A stretch of 64,000 bases of DNA, taken from positions 2,418,001 through 2,482,000 of the forward strand of contig NZ_CAJHBK010000001.1 in assembly GCF_904846615.1 (NCBI RefSeq), in the 5' to 3' direction. The position numbers and the translations under genes are program-made. The stretch comes from Psychrobacter sp. JCM 18902 (lineage in GTDB: Bacteria; Pseudomonadota; Gammaproteobacteria; Pseudomonadales; Moraxellaceae). The notes below the pieces were generated by a model. That model was not told the origin of the DNA. It ran no database searches and worked only from the letters and a program-made list of their open reading frames with translations. The first letter of the stretch is position 1. Every line of letters starts with the position of its first letter. Shown here piece after piece: positions 17,446 through 27,022 of the stretch.

Positions 17446-17961
17446 CTACTTCTGTTTAGGCATGACTTTTTCGATAGCTTTCAACGCACAAGCTTCGTCT
17501 TGTACTGCACCGCCTGCGCCGCCCGCTGCAATAGCGCCAATCACATCATTGCCAAACTTTAACGGCACACCACCGCCGATCAGCAGTAAATCATTTACCG
17601 TATTCAGATTATTTGAGTCTGGATTAGCGCGAGCATTATCCGCCAACGTACGTGAAGGCGTTTTGGTAGATAATGCCGTAAATGCCTTGCGGACAGCAGC
17701 ATCAGTATTGTGCGGACCAACGTTATCATCACGCTGTAGCGCGATTAAATTACCAGCACGATCAACAACTGCGACAACGGCAGATTTGCCCTCTGCGTGA
17801 CAGGCTGCCATGGTGGCATCGATTAATTCATTGGCCAACTCTAAAGAAACATTGGGCTGTTGTAATACTAGATTTGGTTTGGCAGCCAAAACGTTGGCTG
17901 AACAGCCAATGACTGCTAGTGCCAATAATGCTTTAGATAAATAATTCGACATTAACTTCAT
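17446..17961 (-). CDS. Secreted GlcG/HbpS-family protein (DUF336, possible haem-binding)
   Basis: 171 aa with a signal peptide (KALLALAVIGCSANVLA, cleavage probably after ANVLA). The GlcG/HbpS fold covers about 35-165: ATMAACHAEGKSAVVAVVDRAGNLIALQRDD is the conserved start, followed by a Lys/Ala helix and the Gly-rich GGGVPLKFGNDVIGAIAAGGAGG. In Streptomyces HbpS binds haem and senses redox stress. Exported proteobacterial homologues are uncharacterised, so haem binding is a family-based guess. A Cys lies inside the signal peptide (VIGCSAN) but the surrounding residues are not a convincing lipobox. Confidence 0.85.
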   Translation of the reverse strand: MKLMSNYLSKALLALAVIGCSANVLAAKPNLVLQQPNVSLELANELIDATMAACHAEGKSAVVAVVDRAGNLIALQRDDNVGPHNTDAAVRKAFTALSTKTPSRTLADNARANPDSNNLNTVNDLLLIGGGVPLKFGNDVIGAIAAGGAGGAVQDEACALKAIEKVMPKQK

Positions 17962-18334
17962 AAAGAGTCCTAAATATTACTCATACATGTGAGCGTTTGT
18001 TTGAAATGATGCTTAGTGAGCTTTAATAAGCGTACTTGATGAAACCAGACAATAAGTTATCATTAACTCAAAGGTGCTCTTGCGACCCTAGCGAGAATAA
18101 GAGTCATAATCTTGCAAAAAGCACAGCAATGATAAGTTAATTTTTCTACAAAATTCACTTAATTTTGTAAGATTTACTTTATAAATTTGCAACTCTACAT
18201 TAAGTTTTCTGTTACATACTCTATTTTTTAACACTCATACTCAAAAGACGCTTACATCGTGGTAATCTCAAACAGCGCACGACAGCAATATCAACTTACT
18301 TCTCTCAAAAATCGGTTATAATTCATACACTAAT
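17962..18334. other. Divergent promoter region of glcG-like gene and mutY
   Basis: 373 bp, AT-rich with no ORF. It includes a short imperfect palindrome around 18078-18107 and the mutY-proximal TATAAT listed separately. Confidence 0.45.
18317..18322 (+). promoter_or_regulatory. Perfect -10 box close to mutY start
   Basis: TATAAT lies only 12 bp before the ATG at 18335 and has no good -35 at 16-18 bp. If it is used, the transcript would begin at about 18329, leaving almost no leader for that ATG and favouring the in-frame ATG at 18353. Confidence 0.35.
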
Positions 18335-19621
18335 ATGCCACAAATTGATGATATGACTCAGCTTACCCCAACTGCAAACCTCACAACGATAGAAAACACT
18401 TTTACTCAATACTCTACTTCTCTCGATTCGTTCGCCCCGCGCCTACTCGATTGGTTCGCCGAAAACGGTCGCCATGACCTACCTTGGCAACAGCACCAAA
18501 CCGACGCGCCCAATCCTTATATCGTCTGGCTATCCGAAGTCATGCTCCAGCAAACGCAAGTAACGACGGTACTGCCCTACTTTGCCCGTTTTATGGCGTC
18601 GTTTCCAACGGTACAAGATTTAGCCGCCGCAGAATGGGATAAGGTTGCGGAGCATTGGGCAGGACTTGGTTATTATGCGCGTGCGCGTAATTTGCATAAA
18701 GGCGCGAAACAACTGGTCGAAGTCATTGATGAGACGGGCGACTTTCCGCAGACGCTAGCAGGGTGGGAAGCCATATCTGGCGTCGGGCCATCGACTGCTG
18801 GCGCGATTATGGCGATGGGCTTACATCGTTATGGCGTTATCTGTGATGGCAATGTCAAACGTGTCTTGACGCGTTGGGCAGCGATTGACGGTGATATCAC
18901 CAAGTCTGCCACCACCAAAGAACTATGGGCATTGGCAGAGCGTTTGACCCCAATAGAGAATTCAGGGTTATTCGCACAAGCGATGATGGATATGGGCGCG
19001 ACGTTATGTACGCGTAGCAAACCTGCCTGCCTATTATGTCCTCTTCGAAAGGACTGCTTGGCACATGCTGAGGGGCGCGAAACGGATTATCCAGTCAAAG
19101 CAAAAAAGCAGCCCAAACCCAGCAAGTTTAGCAATGCGTTATTGATTGAAGATATTGATGGAAAAATACTGTGGCTACAACGTCCTGACAATGGCATTTG
19201 GGGCGGACTGTGGAGTTTACCTTTACAGTTTGTAGAAAAAATCGCAGGCAAAATGAATACTAAAACTGCCGCAGAAAAGACGACTGAAATTGACGATACA
19301 TTATTAAAAGTGACCAGTAATGAAAAAGTATACGAAGCAGAATTTACCACTGCCGAGCAAATTATCAACGAGTGGTTAGATAAGCATAAATTGAAAGCAA
19401 AAGCAGTCAGTAAAACTTTATTAGCCGATGCTCCTATTAAGCATTCACTGACCCATTTTCATTGGTATCTAACACCGCAATCAGTCACTTTAAATGCTAA
19501 GCAAGTGGCTGAAATAACCGAAGCCTTAGAAGCAGCACAAATTAATATTAATTGGCTAAATGCTGTTGACGCTCAGGCAACGCTTGGATTGCCACGAGCA
19601 ATGGTTAAGATTTTAGAATAA
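18335..19621 (+). CDS. mutY: A/G-specific adenine DNA glycosylase
   Basis: 428 aa. Removes adenine mispaired with 8-oxoguanine. HhH-GPD domain at about 40-230: E68 in WLSEVMLQQTQV is the adenine-protonating Glu, and D171 in VICDGNVKR is the transition-state Asp after the hairpin motif GVGPSTAGA. The iron-sulphur cluster loop C-x6-C-x2-C-x5-C (CTRSKPACLLCPLRKDC) is intact. A C-terminal NUDIX-like 8-oxoG recognition domain covers about 265-425, with a longer variable insertion near 300-370 than in E. coli MutY (350 aa). The start could instead be the ATG at 18353. A terminator directly follows the stop. Confidence 0.95.
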   Translation: MPQIDDMTQLTPTANLTTIENTFTQYSTSLDSFAPRLLDWFAENGRHDLPWQQHQTDAPNPYIVWLSEVMLQQTQVTTVLPYFARFMASFPTVQDLAAAEWDKVAEHWAGLGYYARARNLHKGAKQLVEVIDETGDFPQTLAGWEAISGVGPSTAGAIMAMGLHRYGVICDGNVKRVLTRWAAIDGDITKSATTKELWALAERLTPIENSGLFAQAMMDMGATLCTRSKPACLLCPLRKDCLAHAEGRETDYPVKAKKQPKPSKFSNALLIEDIDGKILWLQRPDNGIWGGLWSLPLQFVEKIAGKMNTKTAAEKTTEIDDTLLKVTSNEKVYEAEFTTAEQIINEWLDKHKLKAKAVSKTLLADAPIKHSLTHFHWYLTPQSVTLNAKQVAEITEALEAAQININWLNAVDAQATLGLPRAMVKILE

Positions 19622-19657
19622 AAAAAGCGACTCAGAACAATTCTCAGTCGCTTTTTA
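19621..19657. terminator. Bidirectional terminator between mutY and tesB
   Basis: AAAAAGCGACTCAGAA / TTCTCAGTCGCTTTTT with a 3-nt loop, one internal mismatch. Confidence 0.85.
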
Positions 19658-19686
19658 TTCAACGTTATTTACAAACACAGTTAGCG

Positions 19687-20589
19687 CTAAGACTTTGGCA
19701 CACGCAAACGCATCAGGCCTTCTTGTTGTACCGTAGCCACCAGCTTACCGTCTTGCCAAAACTGCCCATGGTTTAAGCCCTTGGCATTAGACGTGGTATC
19801 ACTCCACATGTCATATAACATCCAACCGTTTAGATCAAAATTACGATGAAAATGCATCGAGTGGTCGATACTGGCCGCTTGCAAGCCGCTGGTCATAAAG
19901 CTAACACCATGTGACATCAGCCCTGTACCAACCAGATAAAAATCGGACGAAAATGCCAATAGCGCTTGTTGAATCGCAACAGGTTGATTGCCCAATTCGC
20001 GGATACGCAACCAGTTCGCCTGCTTCGGTTTCATTGGCTCTGGATGAATCGGATCACGCGGTTTAACTGGTTTAATTTCGACATGGCGACGCCGCATAAA
20101 ACGGGCTTTGAGTGCGTCTGGGACTTTTCCGACATACTCTTCTTTTAAATCTTGCTCAGCCAGCAAATCCTCTGGTGGCGGATAGACAGGCATGTCTTCT
20201 TGATACTCTAAACCCTCTTCCATCGGCGAAAACGAGGCTATCATTGAAAATATTACTTGCTCAATGGGCGCTTTACCACGCACTTCTTTATACTGAATCG
20301 CCGTCACTTCACGCGCAGACAGACTACGACCGTCACGCAAGCGGCGCACCTGATAAATCACTGGCTGCGTGATATCACCACCGCGCAAAAAATAGCCGTG
20401 CAGTGAATGACAGGGCTTGTCTTTATCCAGTGTATGCGCCGCCGCCATGATGGCTTGGGCGAGCACTTGTCCACCAAAAATACGACTGCCAACATAGTCA
20501 TGGCTCTTACCCTCAAAGACATCGGGGGTCACTTCAATAAGCGCTACAGTAGCTAGCAGCTCATCAATCAATTGCGAATAATCGGACAT
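19687..20589 (-). CDS. tesB: Acyl-CoA thioesterase II
   Basis: Hydrolyses medium- and long-chain acyl-CoAs to free acid and CoA in the cytosol. Double-hotdog protein, 300 aa from the ATG at 20589. The frame is open 18 codons further, but AAGGA lies 13 nt before this ATG and the sequence MSDYSQLIDELLATVALIEV aligns with the family start. Visible motifs: SRIFGGQVLAQA and the FLRGGD strand in hotdog 1, and HSMHFHRNFDLNGWMLYD in hotdog 2, where E. coli has the Asp of its catalytic triad nearby. It is monocistronic. Confidence 0.93.
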   Translation of the reverse strand: MSDYSQLIDELLATVALIEVTPDVFEGKSHDYVGSRIFGGQVLAQAIMAAAHTLDKDKPCHSLHGYFLRGGDITQPVIYQVRRLRDGRSLSAREVTAIQYKEVRGKAPIEQVIFSMIASFSPMEEGLEYQEDMPVYPPPEDLLAEQDLKEEYVGKVPDALKARFMRRRHVEIKPVKPRDPIHPEPMKPKQANWLRIRELGNQPVAIQQALLAFSSDFYLVGTGLMSHGVSFMTSGLQAASIDHSMHFHRNFDLNGWMLYDMWSDTTSNAKGLNHGQFWQDGKLVATVQQEGLMRLRVPKS

Positions 20590-21002
20590 GACGGTATGTT
20601 TCCTTATTTTTATCAAAAACGCTAAGCATCTGAAAATACGCACCCAACGATATCAATATCATATCGCGAAAGACAAAAGACACTTTGCATTTGAATGTAA
20701 AATAATATGAAATCACTTGCTGAAAATGCACAAGAGAGATTTAACACGAAAATTTTAGCGCAAAAAACACGGTCATAGCAGCGCTATCACCAGCATTTAT
20801 TATATCGTTGTTTCAGCTTAAAAGAAGTACAAAGCAATCGAGTACAAAGGTATATGTAATACTTCACACGAGACGCGGTCACCCTTTTATAGCAAACGGG
20901 CTATAAATCGAAAAGATAAACATCTTACCCAATATCGATGGCTTTGACTAGAGAGCGACACTCACTTGGCAATACCATGTTGATATTTTTGCTTAACATG
21001 CC

Positions 21003-21018
21003 TTAGGGCGCGTCCTAA
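21003..21018. repeat. Solitary copy of the TTAGGGC..TGTCCT-type element end
   Basis: TTAGGGCGCGTCCTAA differs by few positions from the 17-bp consensus TTAGGGCATGTCCTCAA shared with sites at 34.1, 42.3 and 43.2 kb. It is nearly palindromic itself. No partner end is visible within 400 bp. Confidence 0.45.
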
Positions 21019-21037
21019 TATAAACGATATTAATCAT

Positions 21038-21073
21038 AAAAAAACGAGATGCTATTAAACATCTCGTTCTTTT
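21038..21073 (-). terminator. Intrinsic terminator of rapA
   Basis: Stem AACGAGATG/CATCTCGTT with an 8-nt loop. On the minus strand it ends in seven T residues, 13 bp after the rapA stop. Confidence 0.85.
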
Positions 21074-21085
21074 GATCATTTGAAT

Positions 21086-23974
21086 TTATGGCTTCACTGC
21101 CACTAACACACGGATGGAGTCTGGGACTAATAACAGACTCCCTAGTGCTTGCTCACCTTGGGCTTTTAGCTGCTCCAAGCGCTCAATTTCGGCAGGACGT
21201 ACGTTAGGATTAATCGTTTGTAGATGCTTTAGACGTTTGATTTCACGTGACCACTGCTGGCTAAAACGGGCACTGGCTTGTTCGCCAATCTCAGCAAGCT
21301 GCTGACGGGCAATCTCTTCCGCTTCATAATAACGCTGCTCAATTACATCACCGCGTACTTTAATGACTTGGCGAGCACGGTTTTTATCCAGACGTTCAAT
21401 ATGCGGCATAATCATCTCCGCACTGATACGCGAGGACAAATCACTGCCTTGCTCACTGATAAATACACGGATATTTTGCGTGGTCAGCGTCGCTGGTAAA
21501 TTGAGCAACCTTGGCGCAATGGCTTCAACGCGGAAATTCACTTCGAGCAGCACCATACCTTGTGGTACAGCAGAACTTTTTAGCATCGCCACCGTGGTAT
21601 TACCAAAGGTGCTGGTACTCGCCAACTCATAAATTGCGCGCATCAATGGATGCTCATGAGTGATAAATTCGATATCTTCACGCTGTAGTGCTTGCTCACG
21701 CTCGAATGTCAAGGTCATGCCATCTTCGTCACCGAGTGGCAGACCATCGATATAATCACTAATTTCAGTGCTGTCAATCGGAGCAATCACCCACGAGCCA
21801 TCGCGCTGGATATTGTGATCGATATTGGCTGAGGCAAAAAAGCGCTCAATAAACTGCGGCAATAGATTATGACCATCAAAATCGCGCATGGCGTCAGCGA
21901 TACGTTTGGCAACATGTGGGCGACACGAGTTGTATTCTAATAGGCGATCACGACCCGCTTGTAGCTGTGCCTCTAACCCCAATCGCGTCTGTTTCGCTTC
22001 TTCGATGATATCTTGTAGTATCGCACGGTTCTCGTCAGTATCCGCGCCTTCAAGCATGGGCTTTAGCTCTTGAATATACTGCTCTTGCACGCTCTGCGCC
22101 GTTGGAGAGATTTGATTAAACATATTCAGCGCGTCGTGATACCAATGATACAGTCGCTCTTGTGCGGTGCCCTGTACATAAGGCACATGGAGCATAATTT
22201 GCTGCGTTTGTCCGATACGATCTAGGCGACCAATGCGCTGCTCTAAGGTATCTGGATTGGCTGGCAAATCCCACAATATCAGCTGGCTGGCAAACTGGAA
22301 GTTACGACCTTCCGAACCAATCTCTGAGCATAATAATATCTGAGCGCCTTCGCTATCAGCAAAGAACGCTGCTGCTTGGTCACGCTCAAGCAAGGTCATC
22401 TGCTCAGTAAAGATAGCGGTTTTAATACCAGCATGCAGACGTAATACCGCCTCCAAGCTCTCAACCGTCGCGCCACTACGGGCAATCAACAGTACTTTTT
22501 TGTGCTTAAGCTCGCCGCGCAAAATATCAATCAACCAAGGCACACGTGGGTCATCTTCTAGCCAGCCACCATCAGGTTGGTTTTCTTCGCCCCATAGCTG
22601 CTCACGCAATTTACCATTGGTTTGATAGCTGTCTTTCCATGCGGCAGGTAATGCCAGTGGATACGGCTGGCTACTACGACCATAGAACCCTTTCACACTT
22701 TCACGGGTATTACGGAATAGAATACGACCTGTACCATGACGATCTAATAGCTCGTTAAGCGCATAGGTGCGCAGTTTTTCGTCATCATTAATCGTTGCCA
22801 ACTCATCAAGGCTGATGTCTAACAAGCTGCTTAAAGCGGCAATTTGACTGTCGCTTAATGGCTTATCTTCTATCAATACACCAGCGACAGCAGCCGTTTC
22901 AGCAAAGGCTTCTTGACCATCAATAAACTCATCCAAATCATCAAAACGGTCCGGATCAAGCAAACGCAAACGAGCAAAGTGACTTTGTGCGCCAAGCTGT
23001 TCTGGCGTTGCTGTCAATAGCATGACCCCTGGCGTTTCTTCAGCAAAATCAGCAATCAAGTCATATTTATCATTACCGCCTTGCGCCTCATCCCAATGCA
23101 GGTGATGCGCTTCATCGACCACCAATAAATCAAACCCTGCATCCATCGCTTGGTCGTACAAATCAGGGTGATCGAGTAATAAATCCATACCCGCAATGAT
23201 ACATTGCTCAGTGGCAAAGACGTTTTGCTCAGGATCGTGCTCTTTAATGGCTGCTGCACGTACCAAATCAAACAAGGCAAAATTTAGATTAAAACGACGA
23301 CGCAGCTCAATCATCCACTGATATTGCAGACTGTCTGGTACAAGAATGAGTACACGCTCAGCTTTGCCTGTCAATAGCTGTTGATGAATAATCAAACCTG
23401 CTTCGATGGTTTTGCCCAAACCAACTTCGTCAGCAAGCAACACACGCGGCGCGATACGTTTGCCAACTTCATGAGCGATATAGAGCTGATGCTCAATGAT
23501 ATCGACACGCGCACCCATCAAGCCTTTAAGCGGATGACCCGCTAGCGCCGACTGCATACGCAAGATATCTTGACGCAGCTCATACCAATCACCACGCTCA
23601 ATACGACCAGCCAACAGACGCTCAAGCGGCTTAGCCAAAGTGATATTGGCAGCCAAACGGGTTTCCATAATGCCTCGTTCATGCTCATCGACACTGTATT
23701 TGAGTACACCCATCACTTCTTCGACCGCGGTTACGGTATAGCTCTTACCCGCTTGATCAGAAATACTATCGCCGACTTTAAACACCACGCGTGATAATGG
23801 CGCGGAGTTTTTGGCGTAGACGCGCGTCTCTTCACTTTGTGGAAATAGAATGTGCACACATCGGTCATCTACATCGATGACCACACCCAAGCCCAGCTCG
23901 GACTCCGTATCAGATAAATAACGTTGACCAACGGCAAATTCAGTATTGTGCAATGAAGCGATAGAGATAGTCAT
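21086..23974 (-). CDS. rapA: RNA polymerase-associated SWI2/SNF2 ATPase RapA (HepA)
   Basis: 962 aa, as in E. coli (968). Recycles RNA polymerase stalled in post-termination complexes. Tudor-like N-terminal domains occupy about 1-110, and the SNF2 ATPase begins about 150: Walker A LADEVGLGKTIEAGL, DEAHH box (VVDEAHHLHWDE), motif III LLTATPEQ. The helicase C-lobe has LLCSEIGSEGRNFQF and QRIGRLDRIGQ (motifs V and VI). Spacer and Spt-like C-terminal RapA domains follow to the end. No truncation is seen. It is divergent from the histidine kinase gene. Confidence 0.96.
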   Translation of the reverse strand: MTISIASLHNTEFAVGQRYLSDTESELGLGVVIDVDDRCVHILFPQSEETRVYAKNSAPLSRVVFKVGDSISDQAGKSYTVTAVEEVMGVLKYSVDEHERGIMETRLAANITLAKPLERLLAGRIERGDWYELRQDILRMQSALAGHPLKGLMGARVDIIEHQLYIAHEVGKRIAPRVLLADEVGLGKTIEAGLIIHQQLLTGKAERVLILVPDSLQYQWMIELRRRFNLNFALFDLVRAAAIKEHDPEQNVFATEQCIIAGMDLLLDHPDLYDQAMDAGFDLLVVDEAHHLHWDEAQGGNDKYDLIADFAEETPGVMLLTATPEQLGAQSHFARLRLLDPDRFDDLDEFIDGQEAFAETAAVAGVLIEDKPLSDSQIAALSSLLDISLDELATINDDEKLRTYALNELLDRHGTGRILFRNTRESVKGFYGRSSQPYPLALPAAWKDSYQTNGKLREQLWGEENQPDGGWLEDDPRVPWLIDILRGELKHKKVLLIARSGATVESLEAVLRLHAGIKTAIFTEQMTLLERDQAAAFFADSEGAQILLCSEIGSEGRNFQFASQLILWDLPANPDTLEQRIGRLDRIGQTQQIMLHVPYVQGTAQERLYHWYHDALNMFNQISPTAQSVQEQYIQELKPMLEGADTDENRAILQDIIEEAKQTRLGLEAQLQAGRDRLLEYNSCRPHVAKRIADAMRDFDGHNLLPQFIERFFASANIDHNIQRDGSWVIAPIDSTEISDYIDGLPLGDEDGMTLTFEREQALQREDIEFITHEHPLMRAIYELASTSTFGNTTVAMLKSSAVPQGMVLLEVNFRVEAIAPRLLNLPATLTTQNIRVFISEQGSDLSSRISAEMIMPHIERLDKNRARQVIKVRGDVIEQRYYEAEEIARQQLAEIGEQASARFSQQWSREIKRLKHLQTINPNVRPAEIERLEQLKAQGEQALGSLLLVPDSIRVLVAVKP

Positions 23975-24630
23975 AGGGCGATGTCTTTTGTACTCAGATA
24001 ATAGGAAAAAATAGATAGCTCATAATGAGATTTGCTAGCGTGAATCACTAGCGCGATGTCATTACTTAATAGTCTGAGAGGTCACCGGCCATACCGGCAG
24101 CGTCAGCTCATTAGCTAGGTCGCAAGATAAAGCCGACCATTATATAACGTTAGCAGCTAGATGAGTGCGCTAAGTTGACTTTTCAAGAGCAGATTATTGC
24201 AAGATTATATCAACGCCAAGCATAAGTTGGTCATATAAAACAATAAGATAACGACTCGCAAGTAAAGAAAAAATATTGTCATTATAAAATTGATTCTGTA
24301 TTGTTAAGAAATGCAATAGAACATTTCTTCTTTCTTACCTTAATTATTCAAACGCACGTCTACCCATACTCTTTTGCCGCCTAGTATTCATGATTAATTA
24401 TCCTTAAGGATTTATGGGCACAGTATGGCCTTCTATAGTCCTTTAAGTTATAAAACTATCGATAGTTAAGTCGGTTAAGTTATAAGAGTAAAGCAGTACT
24501 TTTAATTTTTTTGCCATTATGTACAGACCATTTTAATTAAGATTACGCATTACCACCTAATTGATTGCCACCAATACCTAGCATTGGCACTCTTCTTCGT
24601 GGTCACTATTATCCAAGGACTATCACCATC
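23975..24630. other. Long divergent intergenic region rapA / histidine kinase
   Basis: 656 bp without a gene, the longest spacer in the window. It contains a GC-rich palindrome ACCGGCC-ATA-CCGGC near 24081-24096, AT-rich promoter-like sequence, and an operator-like array (24443-24485, listed separately). Confidence 0.5.
24443..24485 (+). promoter_or_regulatory. Operator-like array upstream of the histidine kinase gene
   Basis: Two copies of TTAAGTTATAA (24443-24453 and 24475-24485, 32 bp apart, about three helical turns) flank the perfect palindrome AACTATCGATAGTT (24454-24467). The arrangement suggests a regulator binding site about 145-190 bp before the ATG. The regulator is unknown. Confidence 0.4.
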
Positions 24631-26943
24631 ATGAGTGCCTCCAAAAAAGTTGGCTTTTTTAATCAAGTCAGTACCCAAGTAACCACTATTTTATTTATTG
24701 CTTTTGCGGTCGTACTGGCGGTCGTTGTTTATGTTGTTGATAAAGAGGGCTATGAGAAAATCCGCCTTGAATCTGCAAAACTGGTGGCTGAACGTGGTAA
24801 TACCGCGGTAAATAGTATTTCAGCCGATATCAATCGGGTGATGCGTAGTGCCTTACTACTACAGCAAAGCGCGCAAACCTTGCCCACAGAAGAGGCGATT
24901 TTACAAACCAGTACTGCCAACGCCTTTGATAAGCGTGATTATAACTTACTGGGTAGTGGTGGTATTTGGCCTGAAAAAGGGGCTCTTGGGGCAAATACCG
25001 CGACCCATCCATTTTTGATGGTTCGTCAAAACGGCGATTATCAAGCGGTGTTAAGCGATCCAAATCCTACCAATCCTTATTATCAAGAAGATTGGTTTAG
25101 CGTCTTAAAACTGCTCAAACCTGAGAGCTGTATTTGGAACCATGTGCGCGCCAGCCAAACCAAAGGCGAGCTGGCGATGAGCTGCGGTGTGGCAATCGAG
25201 CGTGACAATCAGTTTTGGGGTGCCAGTACGGTTAACTTTACGCTGAATCAGCTACAAGAAAACATCGTCAAGTTAAGCGAAAGCTCAGGCTCAGGCTACA
25301 TTCTACTCTTGGATAATAGTGACAAGGTGATCGCCTCCTCTAACCCTGAACGTTTAAGCTATATTGATGAGAAAACAGGTACGCCGCTTGATATCAAACA
25401 AGTCATCAACTCAGACCCTGCTTGGCAACCCGTGCTTGATTTCTTAGATGTCCAACGTAATGAGATCATCGAACAAGTCGCCGCCAGCGTCTCACCACAA
25501 GTTCAGCAGGTACTGACCACGCTTGATAAAGCTGAAACTGGTACGGCAAAGGGTTATTATTTGGTGAACTACGCCGCTTACCTAAATAATGGTGAAAACA
25601 AGCAAAACGCCATGGACAGCCGCTTATTACAGAGCTTTGAGTTGGCAAAAGACCGTTACTACAATGGTAGTCAAGCCTATGTGTTTGAGATTCCTGAGAC
25701 TTATTGGAAGCTAATCGTTGTCCAACCTGATGCTGAAATTAACGCCATTGCTGATAATCTCAGCGAAAACTTGGTTAACTGGATTGCATTAGCACTATTG
25801 ATCACGGCTGGCGTCATTTACTTCATGCTGACTTTCTTAGCATTCAAACCCTTGAAAGAAACCACTGATAAAATCTCTGAAGCGGAAAACTTAATTAATA
25901 ATAAGCAATACAATAAGCTGAGTGAGGTTAAATTCGCAGAAGGTCGCAACGAGATTGGACTGGTGAATGGCTCTATTAATGACCTGCTAGACCGAATCCA
26001 GTCTAACGAAGGTAAGCTTGCCAACATTAACCAACAGCTAGAGATTAAAGTCGAAGAACGTACTGCTGAGCTACAAGAAACGCTAAAAGAGCTGAAAAAC
26101 TCGCAGTTGCAATTGATTCGTTCAGAAAAAATGGCAACGTTGGGACAAATGGTGGCAGGCGTTGCTCATGAAGTGAACACACCTTTATCATACGTGCAAA
26201 ATAATCTTGAAATTATTGGTCAGTTGACGGAGCAATACGAAGAGCTGATTGAATTGGTACAAGGATTAAAAAGCGTTAAAACTGATGCGGCGACTGATGG
26301 CAAAATTGACAAGCTATTGGCGGATATTATCCGTGCTTCTGATGAAATCCAAGAAGATGACCTGTCAGCTGAATTAAAAGAGCTAATTAAAGATTCATTA
26401 TTTGGCGTCGAGCAAATCACTGAGATGGTGCTGAACCTACGTAACTTTGCCCGTCTTGATGAGTCAAAAGTGAAAACCATCGATGTGCGCGAATGTATCG
26501 AAGCCTCGCTTAAAATCGCTGGTAACTCTATTAGACATCAAGAGATTGTGACTGATTTTGCGCCCACGCCTGAAGTGAAATGCTCACCGTCGCAAATCAA
26601 CCAAGTCTTGGTCAATCTACTGAACAATGCCGCGCAAGCCATGGGAGAAAAACCTGATGGCAAAATCGAAGTGCGCACCCGTGCCGATGATCACAATGTT
26701 TATATTGATGTCATCGACAACGGTAAAGGTATGAGTCCAGAAGTTCTCAATCAAATCTTTGAGCCGTTCTTTACGACCAAAGGCGCAGGCGAAGGCACAG
26801 GTCTTGGTATGGCAATCAGTCAGCAAATTATGGAGCAACATAATGGCGATATCAAAGTCGTATCGACCGAAGGCGTTGGCACCACATTTACGTTAATACT
26901 GCCGATTAATAATAACTTAACAGAGCAAAACCTAGTCGTGTAA
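24631..26943 (+). CDS. Membrane-bound sensor histidine kinase with large periplasmic (Cache-like) sensor
   Basis: 770 aa from the ATG at 24631 (AAGGA 12-14 nt upstream; a TTG 22 codons earlier has no ribosome site). TM1 at about 17-37 and TM2 at about 382-405 enclose a 345-residue extracytoplasmic sensor of the double-Cache type (inferred from size and WGASTVNFTLNQL, GSGYILLLDNSDKVIASSNP). A HAMP-like linker and coiled coil (410-490) lead to a HisKA domain with phospho-acceptor H513 in VAGVAHEVNTPLS. The HATPase region has N-box VNLLNNAAQAM, DNGKGM and GEGTGLGMAIS (about 722). There is no receiver or HPt at the end. It is followed 79 bp later by a double-receiver protein, its obvious partner. 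Confidence 0.9.
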   Translation: MSASKKVGFFNQVSTQVTTILFIAFAVVLAVVVYVVDKEGYEKIRLESAKLVAERGNTAVNSISADINRVMRSALLLQQSAQTLPTEEAILQTSTANAFDKRDYNLLGSGGIWPEKGALGANTATHPFLMVRQNGDYQAVLSDPNPTNPYYQEDWFSVLKLLKPESCIWNHVRASQTKGELAMSCGVAIERDNQFWGASTVNFTLNQLQENIVKLSESSGSGYILLLDNSDKVIASSNPERLSYIDEKTGTPLDIKQVINSDPAWQPVLDFLDVQRNEIIEQVAASVSPQVQQVLTTLDKAETGTAKGYYLVNYAAYLNNGENKQNAMDSRLLQSFELAKDRYYNGSQAYVFEIPETYWKLIVVQPDAEINAIADNLSENLVNWIALALLITAGVIYFMLTFLAFKPLKETTDKISEAENLINNKQYNKLSEVKFAEGRNEIGLVNGSINDLLDRIQSNEGKLANINQQLEIKVEERTAELQETLKELKNSQLQLIRSEKMATLGQMVAGVAHEVNTPLSYVQNNLEIIGQLTEQYEELIELVQGLKSVKTDAATDGKIDKLLADIIRASDEIQEDDLSAELKELIKDSLFGVEQITEMVLNLRNFARLDESKVKTIDVRECIEASLKIAGNSIRHQEIVTDFAPTPEVKCSPSQINQVLVNLLNNAAQAMGEKPDGKIEVRTRADDHNVYIDVIDNGKGMSPEVLNQIFEPFFTTKGAGEGTGLGMAISQQIMEQHNGDIKVVSTEGVGTTFTLILPINNNLTEQNLVV

Positions 26944-27022
26944 GCGCTGGATCAGCTGCCCTGTGACGTAGAACATATTTAGATATTTAACGACTATTAT
27001 TCATCATCATAAGGATATCATC

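Larger units (their letters stand above)
20590..21085. other. Intergenic region between tesB and rapA
   Basis: 496 bp without a gene. It contains the rapA terminator near 21040-21073 and a solitary TTAGGGCGCGTCCTAA (21003-21018) that matches the ends of the short transposable element at 42.3 kb. The rest is AT-rich without recognisable structure. Confidence 0.5.

Noticed and set aside
24060..24120. GC-rich palindrome (ACCGGCC-ATA-CCGGC) as rapA terminator or ncRNA
   Set aside because: Upstream of rapA, not followed by T-run in either direction, and no other ncRNA evidence.
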